Positions 1 to 10,023 of a stretch of DNA of 64,000 nt are shown here, one piece after another. The stretch spans positions 372,001 through 436,000 of the forward strand of contig CAWKBX010000001.1 in NCBI GenBank assembly GCA_963847945.1. The letters are read 5' to 3'. Under the pieces are notes generated by a model. It saw only the letters and a program-made list of their open reading frames with translations, ran no database searches and had not been told where the DNA came from. This stretch comes from JANMJD01 sp963847945 (lineage in GTDB: Bacteria > Actinomycetota > Acidimicrobiia > Acidimicrobiales > Ilumatobacteraceae). The position numbers and the translations under genes were made by a program. Within the stretch, counting starts at the first letter, position 1, and each line of letters starts with the position of its first letter.

Positions 1-246
1 GGCGAGTCCGTCGTGATGAAAGGCCCCGGTGATCAGGGCAGTCGTCACCAACGCCAGCGCCGCGGCGAGCCCGGCGGGGAGCACCTCGTTGGACACGGCG
101 AACACCCCGGCGCCGGCGGCACCGATGCCCAGTCCGACCGCGGGAAACCAGGGGGTGGCCCGAGCCATGTCGATCTCGCCGTCGACGTGCAGGGGGACTC
201 GGGTGAGAAACGACCCGGCGATCCGCAGGTGTCGCAACGGGCTCAT
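1..246 (-). CDS. cobS: adenosylcobinamide-GDP ribazoletransferase (cobalamin synthase), N-terminal part, runs off the window
   Basis: Membrane enzyme joining adenosylcobinamide-GDP to alpha-ribazole (phosphate), the last step of lower-ligand assembly in B12. Only the first 82 residues lie in the window and the frame is open to base 1. Visible are the N-terminal SFLTRVPLH segment, an Ala/Gly/Leu/Val-rich membrane stretch, and GAFHHDGLA, matching the conserved HxDGLAD region of CobS. The ATG overlaps the cobT stop by 4 nt (ATGA), indicating translational coupling and last position in the riboswitch-controlled operon. Recognition is firm although the gene is incomplete. Confidence 0.87.
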   Translation of the reverse strand, partial: MSPLRHLRIAGSFLTRVPLHVDGEIDMARATPWFPAVGLGIGAAGAGVFAVSNEVLPAGLAAALALVTTALITGAFHHDGLA

Positions 247-1242
247 GCGGGAGGTGATCCGAACCACTCGGTGAACGTCGCCACGTCGGTCACCCCCCGG
301 GCGGCCTGGGCGACGAGAGAAACGGCCAACATCGCCCCACTCCCCTCCCCGAGTCGCAGGCCCAAGTCGAGCAGTGGGCTCATCGCCAGATGGGCGAGCA
401 GCCGGCGATGGCCCGGCTCGGCCGAGACGTGACCGGCGATGCAGTGATCGAGCGCCCCTGGTTGGGCGGCGTGCACGGCCAACGCGGCGGCACCGACCAC
501 GAAGCCGTCGAGTACCACTGGGATGCGTCGTCGACGGGCGGTGGCGATCGCCGCGGCCATCGCCACCAATTCGGTACCTCCGACGTGGCGGAGCACCTCG
601 AGCGGGTCGTGCTCTCCGGCGACGCGACGTTGGGCGTCGCCAACCGCGGCGACTTTGCGAGCCCGGCCCTCGTCGTCGACGCCGGTTCCGCCCCCCACCC
701 AATCATCGACCGCGCCGCCGACGATGCAGGCGCAGACCGCGGCCGCTGCGGTGGTGTTGCCGATGCCCATTTCGCCGACGACGAGGACGTCGGCATCGAT
801 GGTGTCGATCGCATGCTCACCGGCGGCGACACATTCGGCGAAGCGCTCGACGGACATCGCCGGTTCGTGGCGGATGTTGCCCGTTGGGCGCCCGACGCCG
901 ACGTCGATGGCCGTCACCGTGGCGCCGATGCCGGTCGCAAAGGCGTTGATCGTGGCAACACCTTTACCGAAGGCGGCGAGCATGGCGGCGGTCACCTCTC
1001 CCGGATACGCGCTCGACCCCGTCGGCGGCGACCCCATGATCTCCGGCGAAGATCACCGCCGCCGGATGGGTCACCGAGGGCTGGGTCGTCGCCTGCCAAC
1101 CGGCCAGCCAGGCGGCGATCTCGTCGAGTCGGGCCAGCGCCCCCGCGGGGCGCAGGATGTCGGCGGCCCGGTTGGCGACGGCGTCGCGAGCCGACGCGTC
1201 GGGCTCGGGGAGGTCGGCCAGCAGCATTCGTAACGGGTTCAT
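243..1242 (-). CDS. cobT: nicotinate-nucleotide--dimethylbenzimidazole phosphoribosyltransferase, one frameshift
   Basis: CobT activates the lower ligand base with nicotinate mononucleotide to give alpha-ribazole phosphate. The N-terminal part carries the conserved AGDHGVAADGV segment. After a one-base insertion near 1013 the frame continues as SAYPGEVTAAML, exactly the expected next residues. Further signatures are VGEMGIGNTTAAAA, VLDGFVVGAAAL and the C-terminal LLDLGLRLGEGSGA with its catalytic Glu region. Total length, about 332 aa, is normal for the family. Its ATG overlaps the cobU stop and its stop overlaps the cobS start. The clean read-through after removing one base suggests a sequence error, not a dead gene. 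Confidence 0.9.
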
Positions 1243-1787
1243 GCAAGCACGTCCTTGCCGGTCAGCAGGTCGATCGGATCGTGTAGCAGGGTGGCTCGGC
1301 CGGCGACCATCAACAGTGATCGCTCGGCTACGGCAGCCAGGTCGCTATTCACCCAGCCAAGCAGGTCGCGGTATCGACGGCCGAGCTCGGTCTCGGGATG
1401 GATGCCCATACCGACCTCGTTGGAGACGACCACGGCCGGACCGGAGCGCTCGGCCAACAAGGCCCCGAGGTCGCGTCCCCGCATGCGGATCTCATCGTCG
1501 GAATGATCGGCAAAGATCAGGTTCGCCACCCACAGGGTGACGCAATCGACGATCACGAACGCGTCGTCGCGACCGGCGATCGCCCGTGGAAGATCGAGCG
1601 GTTCTTCGACGGTGCCCCAGTGGGCCGGACGCTCGGCGCGGTGCCGCTCGATGCGGGCGGCCATGTCGTCGTCGCCGGCCTGCGCGGTGGCAACGAAGAT
1701 GACCGGAAGGGTGGACGCCTCGGCCAGGCGGATGGCCAGGGAGCTCTTGCCGCTGCGCGCCCCACCGATCACGAGTGTGAACGGCAT
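1239..1787 (-). CDS. cobU: adenosylcobinamide kinase / adenosylcobinamide-phosphate guanylyltransferase
   Basis: Bifunctional cytosolic enzyme that phosphorylates adenosylcobinamide and then transfers GMP from GTP to give adenosylcobinamide-GDP, the CobS substrate. 182 aa, full length for the family and free of frameshifts. Residues 6-14 give the P-loop GGARSGKS. The guanylylation-site region (IERHRAERP), DCVTLW and VSNEVGMGIHPE are all present. The start ATG overlaps the cobO stop (ATGA) and the stop overlaps the cobT start, so it sits in the middle of a tightly coupled operon. Confidence 0.95.
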   Translation of the reverse strand: MPFTLVIGGARSGKSSLAIRLAEASTLPVIFVATAQAGDDDMAARIERHRAERPAHWGTVEEPLDLPRAIAGRDDAFVIVDCVTLWVANLIFADHSDDEIRMRGRDLGALLAERSGPAVVVSNEVGMGIHPETELGRRYRDLLGWVNSDLAAVAERSLLMVAGRATLLHDPIDLLTGKDVLA

Positions 1788-2415
1788 CAGTAGTCGATGC
1801 CCTTCTTGGCGGCGATGCCCTGCTGATAGGCGTGCTTGACGTTGCGGACCTCGCTGACGGTGTCGGCCACGTCGATCAACTCCTGGGGGGCGTCGCGCCC
1901 GGTGAAACGATCGAGACCTTCTCGGGGCGATTGCGGATCGCCTCGACGACGTCCGCGATCGGCACCCAGCCCCAGTTGATGACGTAGGTGATCTCGTCGA
2001 GCATGACCAGACGGTGCTCGCCGGCGGCAATCAACGCGGCAGCCTGACGCCAGGCTTCCTGGGCCGTGGCGATATCTTTCGACAGGTTGTCGGAGTCCCA
2101 GGTGAACCCTTCGCCGAGCGACCACCAATCGACTCCGATCTCACGGCCGAGGCGTTCCTCGCCGGTTTGCCAGTCCCCCGACTTCAGGAATTGAACGACG
2201 GCGACCGGCCAGCCCTGGGCGACGGGCGCGCATCACGACACCGAGCGCCGCGCTGGTCTTGCCCTTGCCATCACCGGTGTTGACCAGCACCAACGACTTG
2301 GCGACGCGCAGCTTGTCGGGCGCGGATCGTCGGTCGGTACCACCACGGAATCGTCCGAATCGTCTGAAGCGTCCGAATCGTCGATGTCGAGGTCGGTCAC
2401 AGGCGGGTTAGTCAT
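1787..2415 (-). CDS. cobO: cob(I)yrinic acid a,c-diamide adenosyltransferase (CobO/BtuR type), frameshifted
   Basis: ATP-dependent corrinoid adenosyltransferase making the Co-adenosyl bond, needed for salvage of imported corrinoids. The protein reads from ATG 2415 with an Asp/Ser-rich leader, then VLVNTGDGKGKTSAA (P-loop), VVQFLKSGDWQ, WDSDNL and LDEITYVINWGW, ending FTGRDAPQELIDVADTVSEV. These pieces lie in more than one reading frame, with breaks near 2235 and 1900-1920, so at least two indels are needed. The gene starts 8 nt inside the end of the ATPase gene and ends on the cobU ATG. The acidic N-terminal extension is typical of actinobacterial CobO. Confidence 0.82.
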
Positions 2416-3201
2416 GGCGGGGCTCCTGAGATGGGCGACGGGGCAGTATGGCGAGGCCATCGGCGGTGCACAGCACGCTGACGCTCGCTCCGTAGAACCG
2501 GGCGAGGTGACGCTCGGTGAGCACCTCGACGGGCGTGCCCTCGGCGACCACTGGCCGTCGACGAGCATGACGAGCCGGTCGGGGTAGCGACTGGCCAGGG
2601 TGAGATCGTGCAACGTGGCGATGACGGTGATGCCCCGCTCGCGCCGCAGACGATCGACGAGTTCGAGACATCTTGCTGATGGCCGATGTCGAGCGCCGTG
2701 GTCGGCTCATCGAGTAACAGCACCGGGGTGTCTTGGACGAGGGCGCGGGCGAGTAGCACCCGCTGGCGCTCACCGCCTGACAGCGTCGACACATCGCGGT
2801 CGGCGAGGCCGGCGACGTCGAGATCGCCGAGCGCGGCGTGAACCCGTTCCAGATCGCCCGCCGACTCCCGTCCGAATGCGCCGAGGTGAGGGCGTGCGGC
2901 CGAGCAGGGCGTATTCGACGACCGAGATGCCGTCGGGAATGGTCGGCGATTGAGCGACCATGGCGAGCCGCTGGGCCCGTTGCCGCGGGTGGCAGCCGGT
3001 CGAGGGCCTGACCGTCGATCTCACACGGTCCCCCGGCACGAAATGACCCCGGCGATGGCCTTGAGCAGGGATGACTTGCCCGCGCCATTGGGGCCGATGA
3101 TCGCCGAGCCACTCCCCCGGCTCGGCGCTGAGCGACACGTCGTGGACCACGTCACGGCGGCCCAGGCGCACCCGGAGGTCTTTGACCAGCAGGCGGCTCA
3201 C
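2408..3201 (-). CDS. btuD: ABC transporter ATP-binding protein for corrinoids (BtuD/FecE type), frameshifted
   Basis: ATPase subunit energising B12 import across the cytoplasmic membrane. The GTG start (VSRLLVKDLRVRLGRRDVV) overlaps the permease stop. Recognisable parts are MVAQSPTIPDGISVVEYALLG (Q-loop area), STLSGGERQRVLLARALVQ (ABC signature), PVLLLDEPTTALDIGHQ (Walker B, D-loop) and a C-terminal ADGLAILP. They occur in three frames: the Walker A region (around 3080-3120) and the segment after Walker B (around 2680) are both disrupted. At least three single-base indels are needed for a full protein. Context (riboswitch, BtuF and FecCD-like partners) supports corrinoid specificity over iron. 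Confidence 0.75.
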
Positions 3202-4260
3202 GCGAAGCTCTCCCGCCGGGTCCGCATCACGAGCAGGAAGAACGGTCCGCCGACGATGGCAGTGATCACGCCGATCGGGAGCTCGGCCGGGCTGATCACG
3301 TCCGGGCAAGCAGGTCGGCGGCCACGAGGAACGCCGCTCCGCCGATCTGCGACAGCGGGATGATCCGCCGGTAGCTGCCACCGACCATCAGACGCACGTG
3401 TGGGGAACGATCAGGCCGACGAACCCGATCAGGCCGCTGACGGCCACGGCGGCGGCAGTGCCGAGCGAGGCGGCGACGATGACGATCGCCCGCACCCGCT
3501 TCACCCGAACGCCGAGCGCTGCCGCCTCCTCGTCGCCGACGGCAAGGACGTCGAGCGAGCGGGCCATCGCCAGCAACACGACGGCCGAGACGACGGCGTA
3601 GGGCAGCACGATCGCCGACGTCGCGCCATCCGACGACGGTCAGCCGGCCGAGGATCCACGAATAGACCTCGCGTAACACGTCGGGTGTTGCGCTGCTGCA
3701 CGTAGGTCTGGGCGGCGGTGAGAGAAGCTGCCACCGCCACCCCGGCGAGCAGCAGCCCGGTTGCCGTGCGCTGCCTGCCGACCCCACCAGCGAGATAGGT
3801 GAGCGCCACCGACGACAGCGCCCCGCCGAAAGCGGCGAGCGGCACCGGGGTCAGCACCCCGCCGCCGCTCGGTCGCCGCGCCGGCGACGATAGCGATCGT
3901 CGCGCCCAAGCCCGCGCCGGCGGCGACGCCGAGCAGGTAAGGATCGGCCAGCGGGTTACGGAAGGCACCTTGATACGCCGCGCCCGAGCCCGACAGCACC
4001 GCCCCGACCAGCGGCCGAGCACGACACGTGGGAATCGCAGATCCCAGACCGTCGGCGACCTGGGTGACGCTCAACCCCGAGTCGAGGTCGATCAGCGGCA
4101 GCCGGTCGAGCAGCTCTCGTATCACGGCGCCGACCGGCAAGCGGGCCGGGCCGATCGACAGCGCGGCGAGGACGGCGACGCGCCAGGCGCCACGGTCGCG
4201 ATGACCGTCGCCCTGGCGAGTTCTGGTCGTCGCCGTCGCCGTCGCCGTCGACGGAATCAG
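3198..4260 (-). CDS. btuC: FecCD/BtuC-family ABC transporter permease, frameshifted
   Basis: Membrane subunit of the corrinoid importer. Family landmarks are recoverable: GPARLPVGAVIRELL near the N-terminus, GAAYQGAFRNPLADPYLLG (the classic FecCD motif), LLLAGVAVAASLTA, and GLIGFVGLIVPH near the C-terminus, ending RTRRESFA. These sit in several frames, with breaks near 4040, 3870, 3640 and 3400. The exact start is unclear because the region just before 4200 is a GC-rich GTCGCC repeat-like run. The stop overlaps the ATPase GTG start. Several membrane segments are evident. Whether the breaks are biological or technical cannot be told from this sequence alone. Confidence 0.72.
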
Positions 4261-5209
4261 CCGACCGGCAGCTTGGCCAGTGCCGCGGCCACGGCGCGGT
4301 ACTGGTCGACCACCCGCGGTCCCCAACGTGACGCGACGTCGTCATCGAGTTCGACGATCCCGTTGCCGGTGACGGCGTTCAGCCCCGCCCAGCCCGTCGC
4401 GGGTGGCAACACTGGCGGCGGTGGCCTCACAGCACTTCACGTCGGCGAGGAAGATCAGTGCCGGGTCTGGCCGCAAGGATGTATTCCGCCGAGAGCTGCG
4501 GGTAGCCGCCGTCCTCGGAGGTCGAGGCCTCATCGGCGATGTTGACCAGGCCGAATGCGCTGTAGATCTGACCGATGAACGTCTGGGACGTGGCCGAGAA
4601 GTATGTCGGATCGAGCTCGTGGTAAAAGGTCAGCCCGGCGCGGCTGGTCGGTCGACCTGGCGTCCTCGACGATCTTGGCGATGTCGGTCTGCATGTTCTT
4701 GACCACCTCGGCGGCCTCGGCAATGTGACCCGTGGCGGCACCGAGCTGCTCGATCTGGGCGAACGTGTCATCGAGATTCGTGGCCGCCGGCGTCTGCACC
4801 ACGGGGATGTCGCAGCGCCGTGAGGCCGGCGACCACGTTGCTGAGGTCGTCGGACAACACGACCAGGTCGGTGCCGGTCGCGGCGATCGCCTCGACGTTC
4901 GGCTCGAAGCCCGACAGGTCGGTCACCGGGGCGTCGGCGGGAAAGTTCGACAACGAGTCGACGGCGATCACCTGCGGGCCGGCACCGATGGCGAACAGCA
5001 TCTCGGTGGCTGTCGGCCGACAGCGAGACGATCTTCGACGGCACTGCGATCGTGGGTTCGGCCGGAACAGGCGCCGCGGTCGGCTCGGGAGCGACGGTGG
5101 TCGCCTCCGCGATCGGTGCCGCGGCCTGCTTCTCGGCGGCGTTGTCGGAGCATGCTCCAAGCGCGGCGATCAGACCGAGGGCGGTGAGCATGCGAATCGG
5201 GCGTTTCAT
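4257..5209 (-). CDS. btuF: corrinoid-binding lipoprotein (BtuF-like periplasmic-binding protein), frameshifted
   Basis: Substrate-binding protein of the B12 importer, anchored outside the membrane. It starts MKRPIRMLTALGLIAALGAC, a signal peptide with lipobox LGAC (Cys20), followed by an Ala/Pro/Glu/Thr-rich linker. The binding fold is recognisable as PSKIVSLS, then FAIGAGPQVIAVDSLSNFP and FEPNVEAIAATGTDLVVLSDD, YSAFGLVNIADEA and a C-terminal VDQYRAVAAALAKLPVG. These occur in at least three frames (breaks around 5010, 4820, 4660 and 4470). It is the first gene after the cobalamin riboswitch, which argues for corrinoid over iron-siderophore as ligand. Confidence 0.8.
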
Positions 5210-5310
5210 CGAGGTGTCCTCCTTGTCGCTCGAGCTGCTGAGTTCTCGGTGCGACTGGCGGAACGAACGGCCCTAGCCGACGAGCTTCCCTTGCCTCGAG
5301 GGTGTTCTCG

Positions 5311-5420
5311 TGTCTTCAGTCAGGCGACCTGGCTCGACCACTCCGACGAGTGGACTCACAGTTGCGGGACAGCGCCGGGTTCTCACCGGACTTCGCTTTC
5401 CGAAGGATCGTCACCGTAGC
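5311..5420 (-). ncRNA. cobalamin riboswitch
   Basis: Read on the minus strand, the stretch contains GTCCGGTGAGAACCCGG, then GCTGTCCCGCAACTGTGA, a variable hairpin (TCCACTCGTCGGAGTGG), and GAGCCAGGTCGCCTGACT, which is the B12 box. These are the conserved core elements of cobalamin riboswitches in the right order. It lies about 100 nt upstream of btuF and reads toward it. A TACGGT box at 5413-5418 could be the -10, leaving a short RNA without the large P1-P2 arms. Expected effect: corrinoid binding represses the btu-cob operon. Confidence 0.92.
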
Positions 5421-5512
5421 AGGCGAGTCGCGCAGAACGACTGACCACACCGAGGTCCAAGCCCGTTGCGGCCGATGTCACCGCCTTGGGTGCGCTGTGA
5501 TGGGATGCAGCG

Positions 5513-8500
5513 ATGGCCATTCGCCGTCTGCTCATTGCCAACCGGGGCGAGATCGCCATCCGGATCACTCGCTCCGCCGCCACCCTCGGGATCGAGACCG
5601 TCGCGGTGTTCTCCGAGGACGACGCCGGTGCCTTGCATACGCGGCGGGCGGATGCGTCGGTAGCGCTGACCGGCTCGGGCCCGGCGGCATATCTGCGGGT
5701 CGAGCAGATCGTCGCCGCGGCGATCGATGCGGGTTGCGACGCCCTGCATCCCGGCTATGGCCTGCTCAGCGAGCGAGCCGACCTCGCCCGGGCCTGCGAT
5801 GCCGTGGGAATCACGTTCGTCGGTCCGACGGCCGAGACGCTCGATGAACTGGGCAACAAGACCGCCGGGCGGCTGCTCGCCCGCCGATGCCAGGTGATGA
5901 CGCTCGCCGGAACGTCGGGCGACACCGATCTCGACGCGGCGTACGCCTTCTTCGACGAGTACGGCGCGGCGATGGTCAAGGCCGTGTCGGGGGGCGGCGG
6001 GCGGGGCATGCGCGCCGTGACCCGCCGTGACGAACTTGCCGAGGCATACGAACGCTGCCGATCTGAAGCCCTCGGGGCGTTTGGCGACGGAGCCCTGTAT
6101 CTGGAGCAGTTGGTGATCGGCGCCCGCCACATCGAAGTCCAGATCGTGGGCGACGGGGTGGAGGTCGTCGACGTCGGTGAACGCGAATGCACTCTGCAGC
6201 GCCGTCATCAGAAGATCATCGAGGTGGCCCCGAGCCCGTCGCTGTCCGAATCGATTCGTCGCCAGATCCTCGATGCGGCCCGTCGCATGGCTGCTGAGCT
6301 GCGATATCGGTCCCTCGGAACGTTCGAGTTCCTCGTCGACGCGGCATGGTGGATACTTCATCGAGGCGAACCCTCGGGTGCAGGTGGAACACACCGTGAC
6401 CGAGGCGGTCACCGGCATCGATCTCGTCGGCCTGCAGTTGCGCATCGCTGGAGGCGAGTCGCTGGGCGGTATGAGACTCGCCCCGACCATCATCCCGAAC
6501 GGTCATGCCGTCCAGCTGCGGATCAACACCGAGACGCTGCAGGCCGACGGTTCGTTGCGCCCCACCGGAGGCACCGTGACCGGGCTGGAGTGGCCCACCG
6601 GGCCCGGGATCCGGGTCGATACCGCCGCCCATGTCGGGATGCGCAGCAACCCCCGGTTCGACTCCCTGTTCGCCAAGCTGATCGTCCACTCCCCCGGGAC
6701 GTACAGCGACGTGTTGACCGCCGCGGCGCGGGCCCTCGGCGAGCTGCACATCGACGGCTTGGTGACCAACTCCGACCTGCTCGCCCGGCTGCTCGCCCAC
6801 CCCGAGGTCGTCGCCGACCGCATCTCGACCAGCTTCATCGACGACCACGCGGCGGCTTTGGCGGCGGTGTTGGCGACGCCGTTGGCAGCCCCGGTGGTCG
6901 CCGCGGACCCCGCCGTCGACGACCCATTGGCGGTGTTGGCCGTCGGCAAGCGGGCCCAGATCATGGTGCCCACCGAAGCCGCCGTGGTCGACGACGATCG
7001 AGCCGTCGTCTCGCCGATGCCCGGGACCGTGGTCGCCGTGACCGCGGCGGTTGGCGATCTCGTTCGCCACGGAGACCAGGTGTTCGTGATGGAGGCGATG
7101 AAGATGGAGCACGTCATCGTCGCCCCATTCGACGGTGTGATTGCCGAGATCCGGGTGACCCGAGGCAACACGGTCGGCGATGGGGAGGTGCTGCTCCTGC
7201 TCGACCCCGCCGACGTCGCCGTGACGGGGCTCGCTCGGGCCGAGGAGGTTGTCGATCTCGACCTGATCCGACCCGATCTGGCCGAGGCGTTGGGTCGCCA
7301 GGCGATCACCAGCGACGCGGCCCGGCCCGAATCGGTGGCCAAGCGCCGGGCGATCGGCCAGCGAACCGCGCGTGAGAACCTCACCGACCTCTGCGACGAG
7401 GGGTCCTTCGTCGAGTACGGCTCGCTGGTCGTTGCCGCCCAACGTCGCCGCCGGTCGCTCGACGACCTGATTCAGCGGACCGCCGCCGATGGGATGGTTG
7501 CCGGGCTGGGCACGGTGAACGGCGACCTGTTCAACGATGAGCGGGCCCGGTGCATGGTGCTCTCGTACGACTACATGGTGCTAGCCGGGACCCAGGGGCT
7601 GCAGAACCATCGCAAGAAGGACCGCATGTTCGAGTTGGCCGAACGGTTGCGGACCCCGGTGGTGTTCTTCACCGAGGGCGGTGGGGGACGTCCGGGTGAC
7701 ACCGACGGGATGGGCGTGGCCGGGCTCGACTGCCGAGCGTTCCAATACTTCGCCCGGCTGAGCGGCCTCGTCCCGCTGATCGGCGTCAACGCCGGGCGAT
7801 GCTTTGCCGGCAATGCGGCAATCCTCGGATGCTGCGATGTCGTCATCGCCACCCGGAACTCCTCGATCGGGATGGGCGGCCCCGCGATGATCGAGGGTGG
7901 CGGGCTGGGCGTGTTCCACCCCGACGAGGTCGGCCCGACCTCGGTGCAGGCCCCCAACGGAGTGATCGACATCCTCGTCGACGACGATGTCGCCGCAGTC
8001 GCCACCGCCAAGCAGTACCTCTCGTACTTTCAGGGCCCGACGACGGCGTGGGAGGCCGCCGATCAGCGGCTGTTGCGCCACATCATTCCCGAGAACCGAT
8101 TGCGGGTCTACGACGTCCGCCGGGTGATCGACACCCTCGCCGACACCGGATCGGTGCTCGAGGTGCGTCGCCACTTCGGGGCCGGAATGGTCACGGCGTT
8201 GGCTCGCCTCGAGGGGCGTCCGGTCGGCATCATTGCCAACAATCCAGTGCATCTGGCCGGGGCGATCGACTCCGACGGGGCCGACAAGGCCGCCCGGTTC
8301 ATGCAGCTGTGTGACGCCTATGACATTCCGCTGGTGATGTTGTGCGATACGCCCGGGATGATGGTCGGGCCCGATGTGGAGCAGACCGCCTTGGTGCGGC
8401 ATTGCAGCCGTCTGTTCGTCACCGGGGCCAGCTTGACCGTGCCGGTGATGACCATCGTGCTGCGCAAGGGATATGGGCTCGGAGCCCAGGCGATGGCGGC

Positions 8501-8822
8501 GGGCAGCTTCCACGCTCCGCTGTTCACCGTCGCCTGGCCGACGGGCGAATTCGGCGGGATGGGGCTCGAGGGAGCGGTGAAGCTCGGCTATCGCAACGAG
8601 TTGGCCGCCGTCGATGACCCCGTGGAGCGGGCCGCCATGTTCAACGAGATGGTGGCTCGGATGTACGAGCATGGCAAGGCGGTGAACATGGCCTCGCACT
8701 TCGAAATCGACGACGTCATCGACCCGGCCGACAGCCGCCGCACGATCCTGGCCGCGTTACGCAGCTGCCCGCCGGTGCCCACCCGCTCCACCAAAAAGCG
8801 GCCGTGCGTCGATACCTGGTGA
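5513..8822 (+). CDS. single-chain acyl-CoA carboxylase (biotin carboxylase + biotin carrier + carboxyltransferase), one frameshift
   Basis: Biotin-dependent carboxylase of about 1,100 aa with every catalytic part on one polypeptide. N-terminal biotin carboxylase: RRLLIANRGEIAIRI, ALHPGYGLLSE, glycine loop KAVSGGGGRGMR, then FIEANPRVQVEHTVTE. The biotinyl domain near residues 515-550 has EAMKMEH, whose Lys is biotinylated. The rest is a carboxyltransferase with a beta-type half (ARENLTDLCDEGSF, VNAGRCFAGNAAILG) and an alpha-type half (LCDTPGMMVGPDVE, GGMGLEGAVKLG). This resembles the long-chain acyl-CoA carboxylases described in mycobacteria. One base is missing near 6345 (FLVDA then HGGYFIEANP). 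The substrate cannot be fixed from sequence. Confidence 0.9.
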
Positions 8823-8884
8823 CGTGTCGACGGGTACGTGATGCATCACCAGGTCATCTCGGCGGTCGTCGTGATCACGCCGAC

Positions 8885-8910
8885 CGGTGCCCGTCGCCCG
8901 GCGGGCACCG
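8885..8910 (+). terminator. stem-loop after the carboxylase gene
   Basis: CGGTGCCCG pairs with CGGGCACCG across an 8-nt loop, 60 nt after the carboxylase stop. It is a 9-bp GC-rich stem without a T tract, so termination is only an inference. It separates the carboxylase from the polymerase gene, which appears to have its own promoter. Confidence 0.45.
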
Positions 8911-8955
8911 ATCCACCAGCCGAATGGGGCGCTTCCGATTGCGTAGGCTCGGTGT

Positions 8956-9976
8956 ATGCCCGCAAGTGGTGAATCCGTCACGATCGAGGTTGTCGGTCGC
9001 GAACTCGTGGTCACCAGCCCCGACAAGGTGTACTTCACCACCCGCGGCGACACGAAACTCGACCTGATCAACTTCTACATCGCCATCGGCGAGCCGTTGA
9101 TGCGCCAAATGAGCGACCGGCCTGTGCTGCTGCAGCGGTTTCCCAACGGGGCGCACGGCACCAACTTCTTCCAGAAGCGCATCCCCGAGTCGGCCCCCGA
9201 GTGGCTGGAAACGACGATCGTCTCGACCCCCAACGGCACGACATCCCGGGCGCTGGTGATCGCCGATCTGGCCCACTACATCTGGGCGGTCAACCTCGGC
9301 TGCCTCGGCTTCCACTCGTGGCCGCTGCGGGCCGCCGACCCCGATCAAAGCGATGAGCTGCGGATCGACCTCGATCCCGGTCCCGGGACCACGTTCCTGA
9401 TGGCGCAGGAAACGGCGGCCTTGACCAGGGAGTTGTTCACCGAGTTGGGCGTCAAGGCGTACATCAAGACGACCGGCAATCGCGGCCTGCACGTCTACGT
9501 CCGGCTGGTGCCGGAGTGGGATTCGTACGCCGTTCGTTCGGCCGCGGTTGCGGTGGCCCGCGAGTTGGAACGGCGCCGACCGGACCTGGTCACCGCGGCG
9601 TGGTGGAAGGAGGAACGGGGGGCGCGGATCTTCGTCGACTTCAACCAGAACGCGCCGCACAAAACCGTGTTCTCGCCTTGGTCGGTGCGGGCGCGCGACC
9701 GACGCGCCGGTGTCGACACCATTCGAGTGGGACGAGTTGGCCAACATCGACCCGAACGAGTTGACGATCGATGTCGTGCCGGCCCGAGTCGCCGCCAACG
9801 GTGACCCATGGGGCGACATTGACGTCGACCCACAACCGCTCGAACCGCTCTTGGAGATGGTCTGGCGCGACCAGGCCGACGGGCTGCTCGACGCCCCCTG
9901 GCCTCCCGTCTACCCCAAGATGGACGGCGAACCGACCCGCGTCGCTCCCTCTCGGGCGAAGAAGCCCAAGGAGTAG
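8956..9976 (+). CDS. stand-alone LigD-type DNA polymerase/primase domain protein, one frameshift
   Basis: Archaeo-eukaryotic-primase-type polymerase as found in LigD of bacterial non-homologous end joining, here without ligase or nuclease domains. Visible are LTSPDKVYF-like VVTSPDKVYF, QRFPNGAHGTNFFQK, ELRIDLDPGPG with the two metal-binding Asp residues, GNRGLHVYV, and VDFNQNAPHKTVFSPWSVR with the third Asp. A one-base indel near 9700 shifts the C-terminal part (TPFEWDELANIDPNE to the end). About 340 aa in all. A TAGGCT box 6 nt before the ATG suggests a leaderless transcript. No Ku or ligase gene lies nearby. It may act in gap filling or lesion repair. Confidence 0.88.
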
Positions 9977-10023
9977 GGCCGGGGGGTCACGCCCGGCTGA
10001 GGAATGGCGGGCAGACTTCGGGG

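Noticed and set aside
4215..4260. GTCGCC-like short repeat near the permease start
   Set aside because: It is a GC-rich coding run at a gene junction with irregular units; nothing supports a functional repeat.
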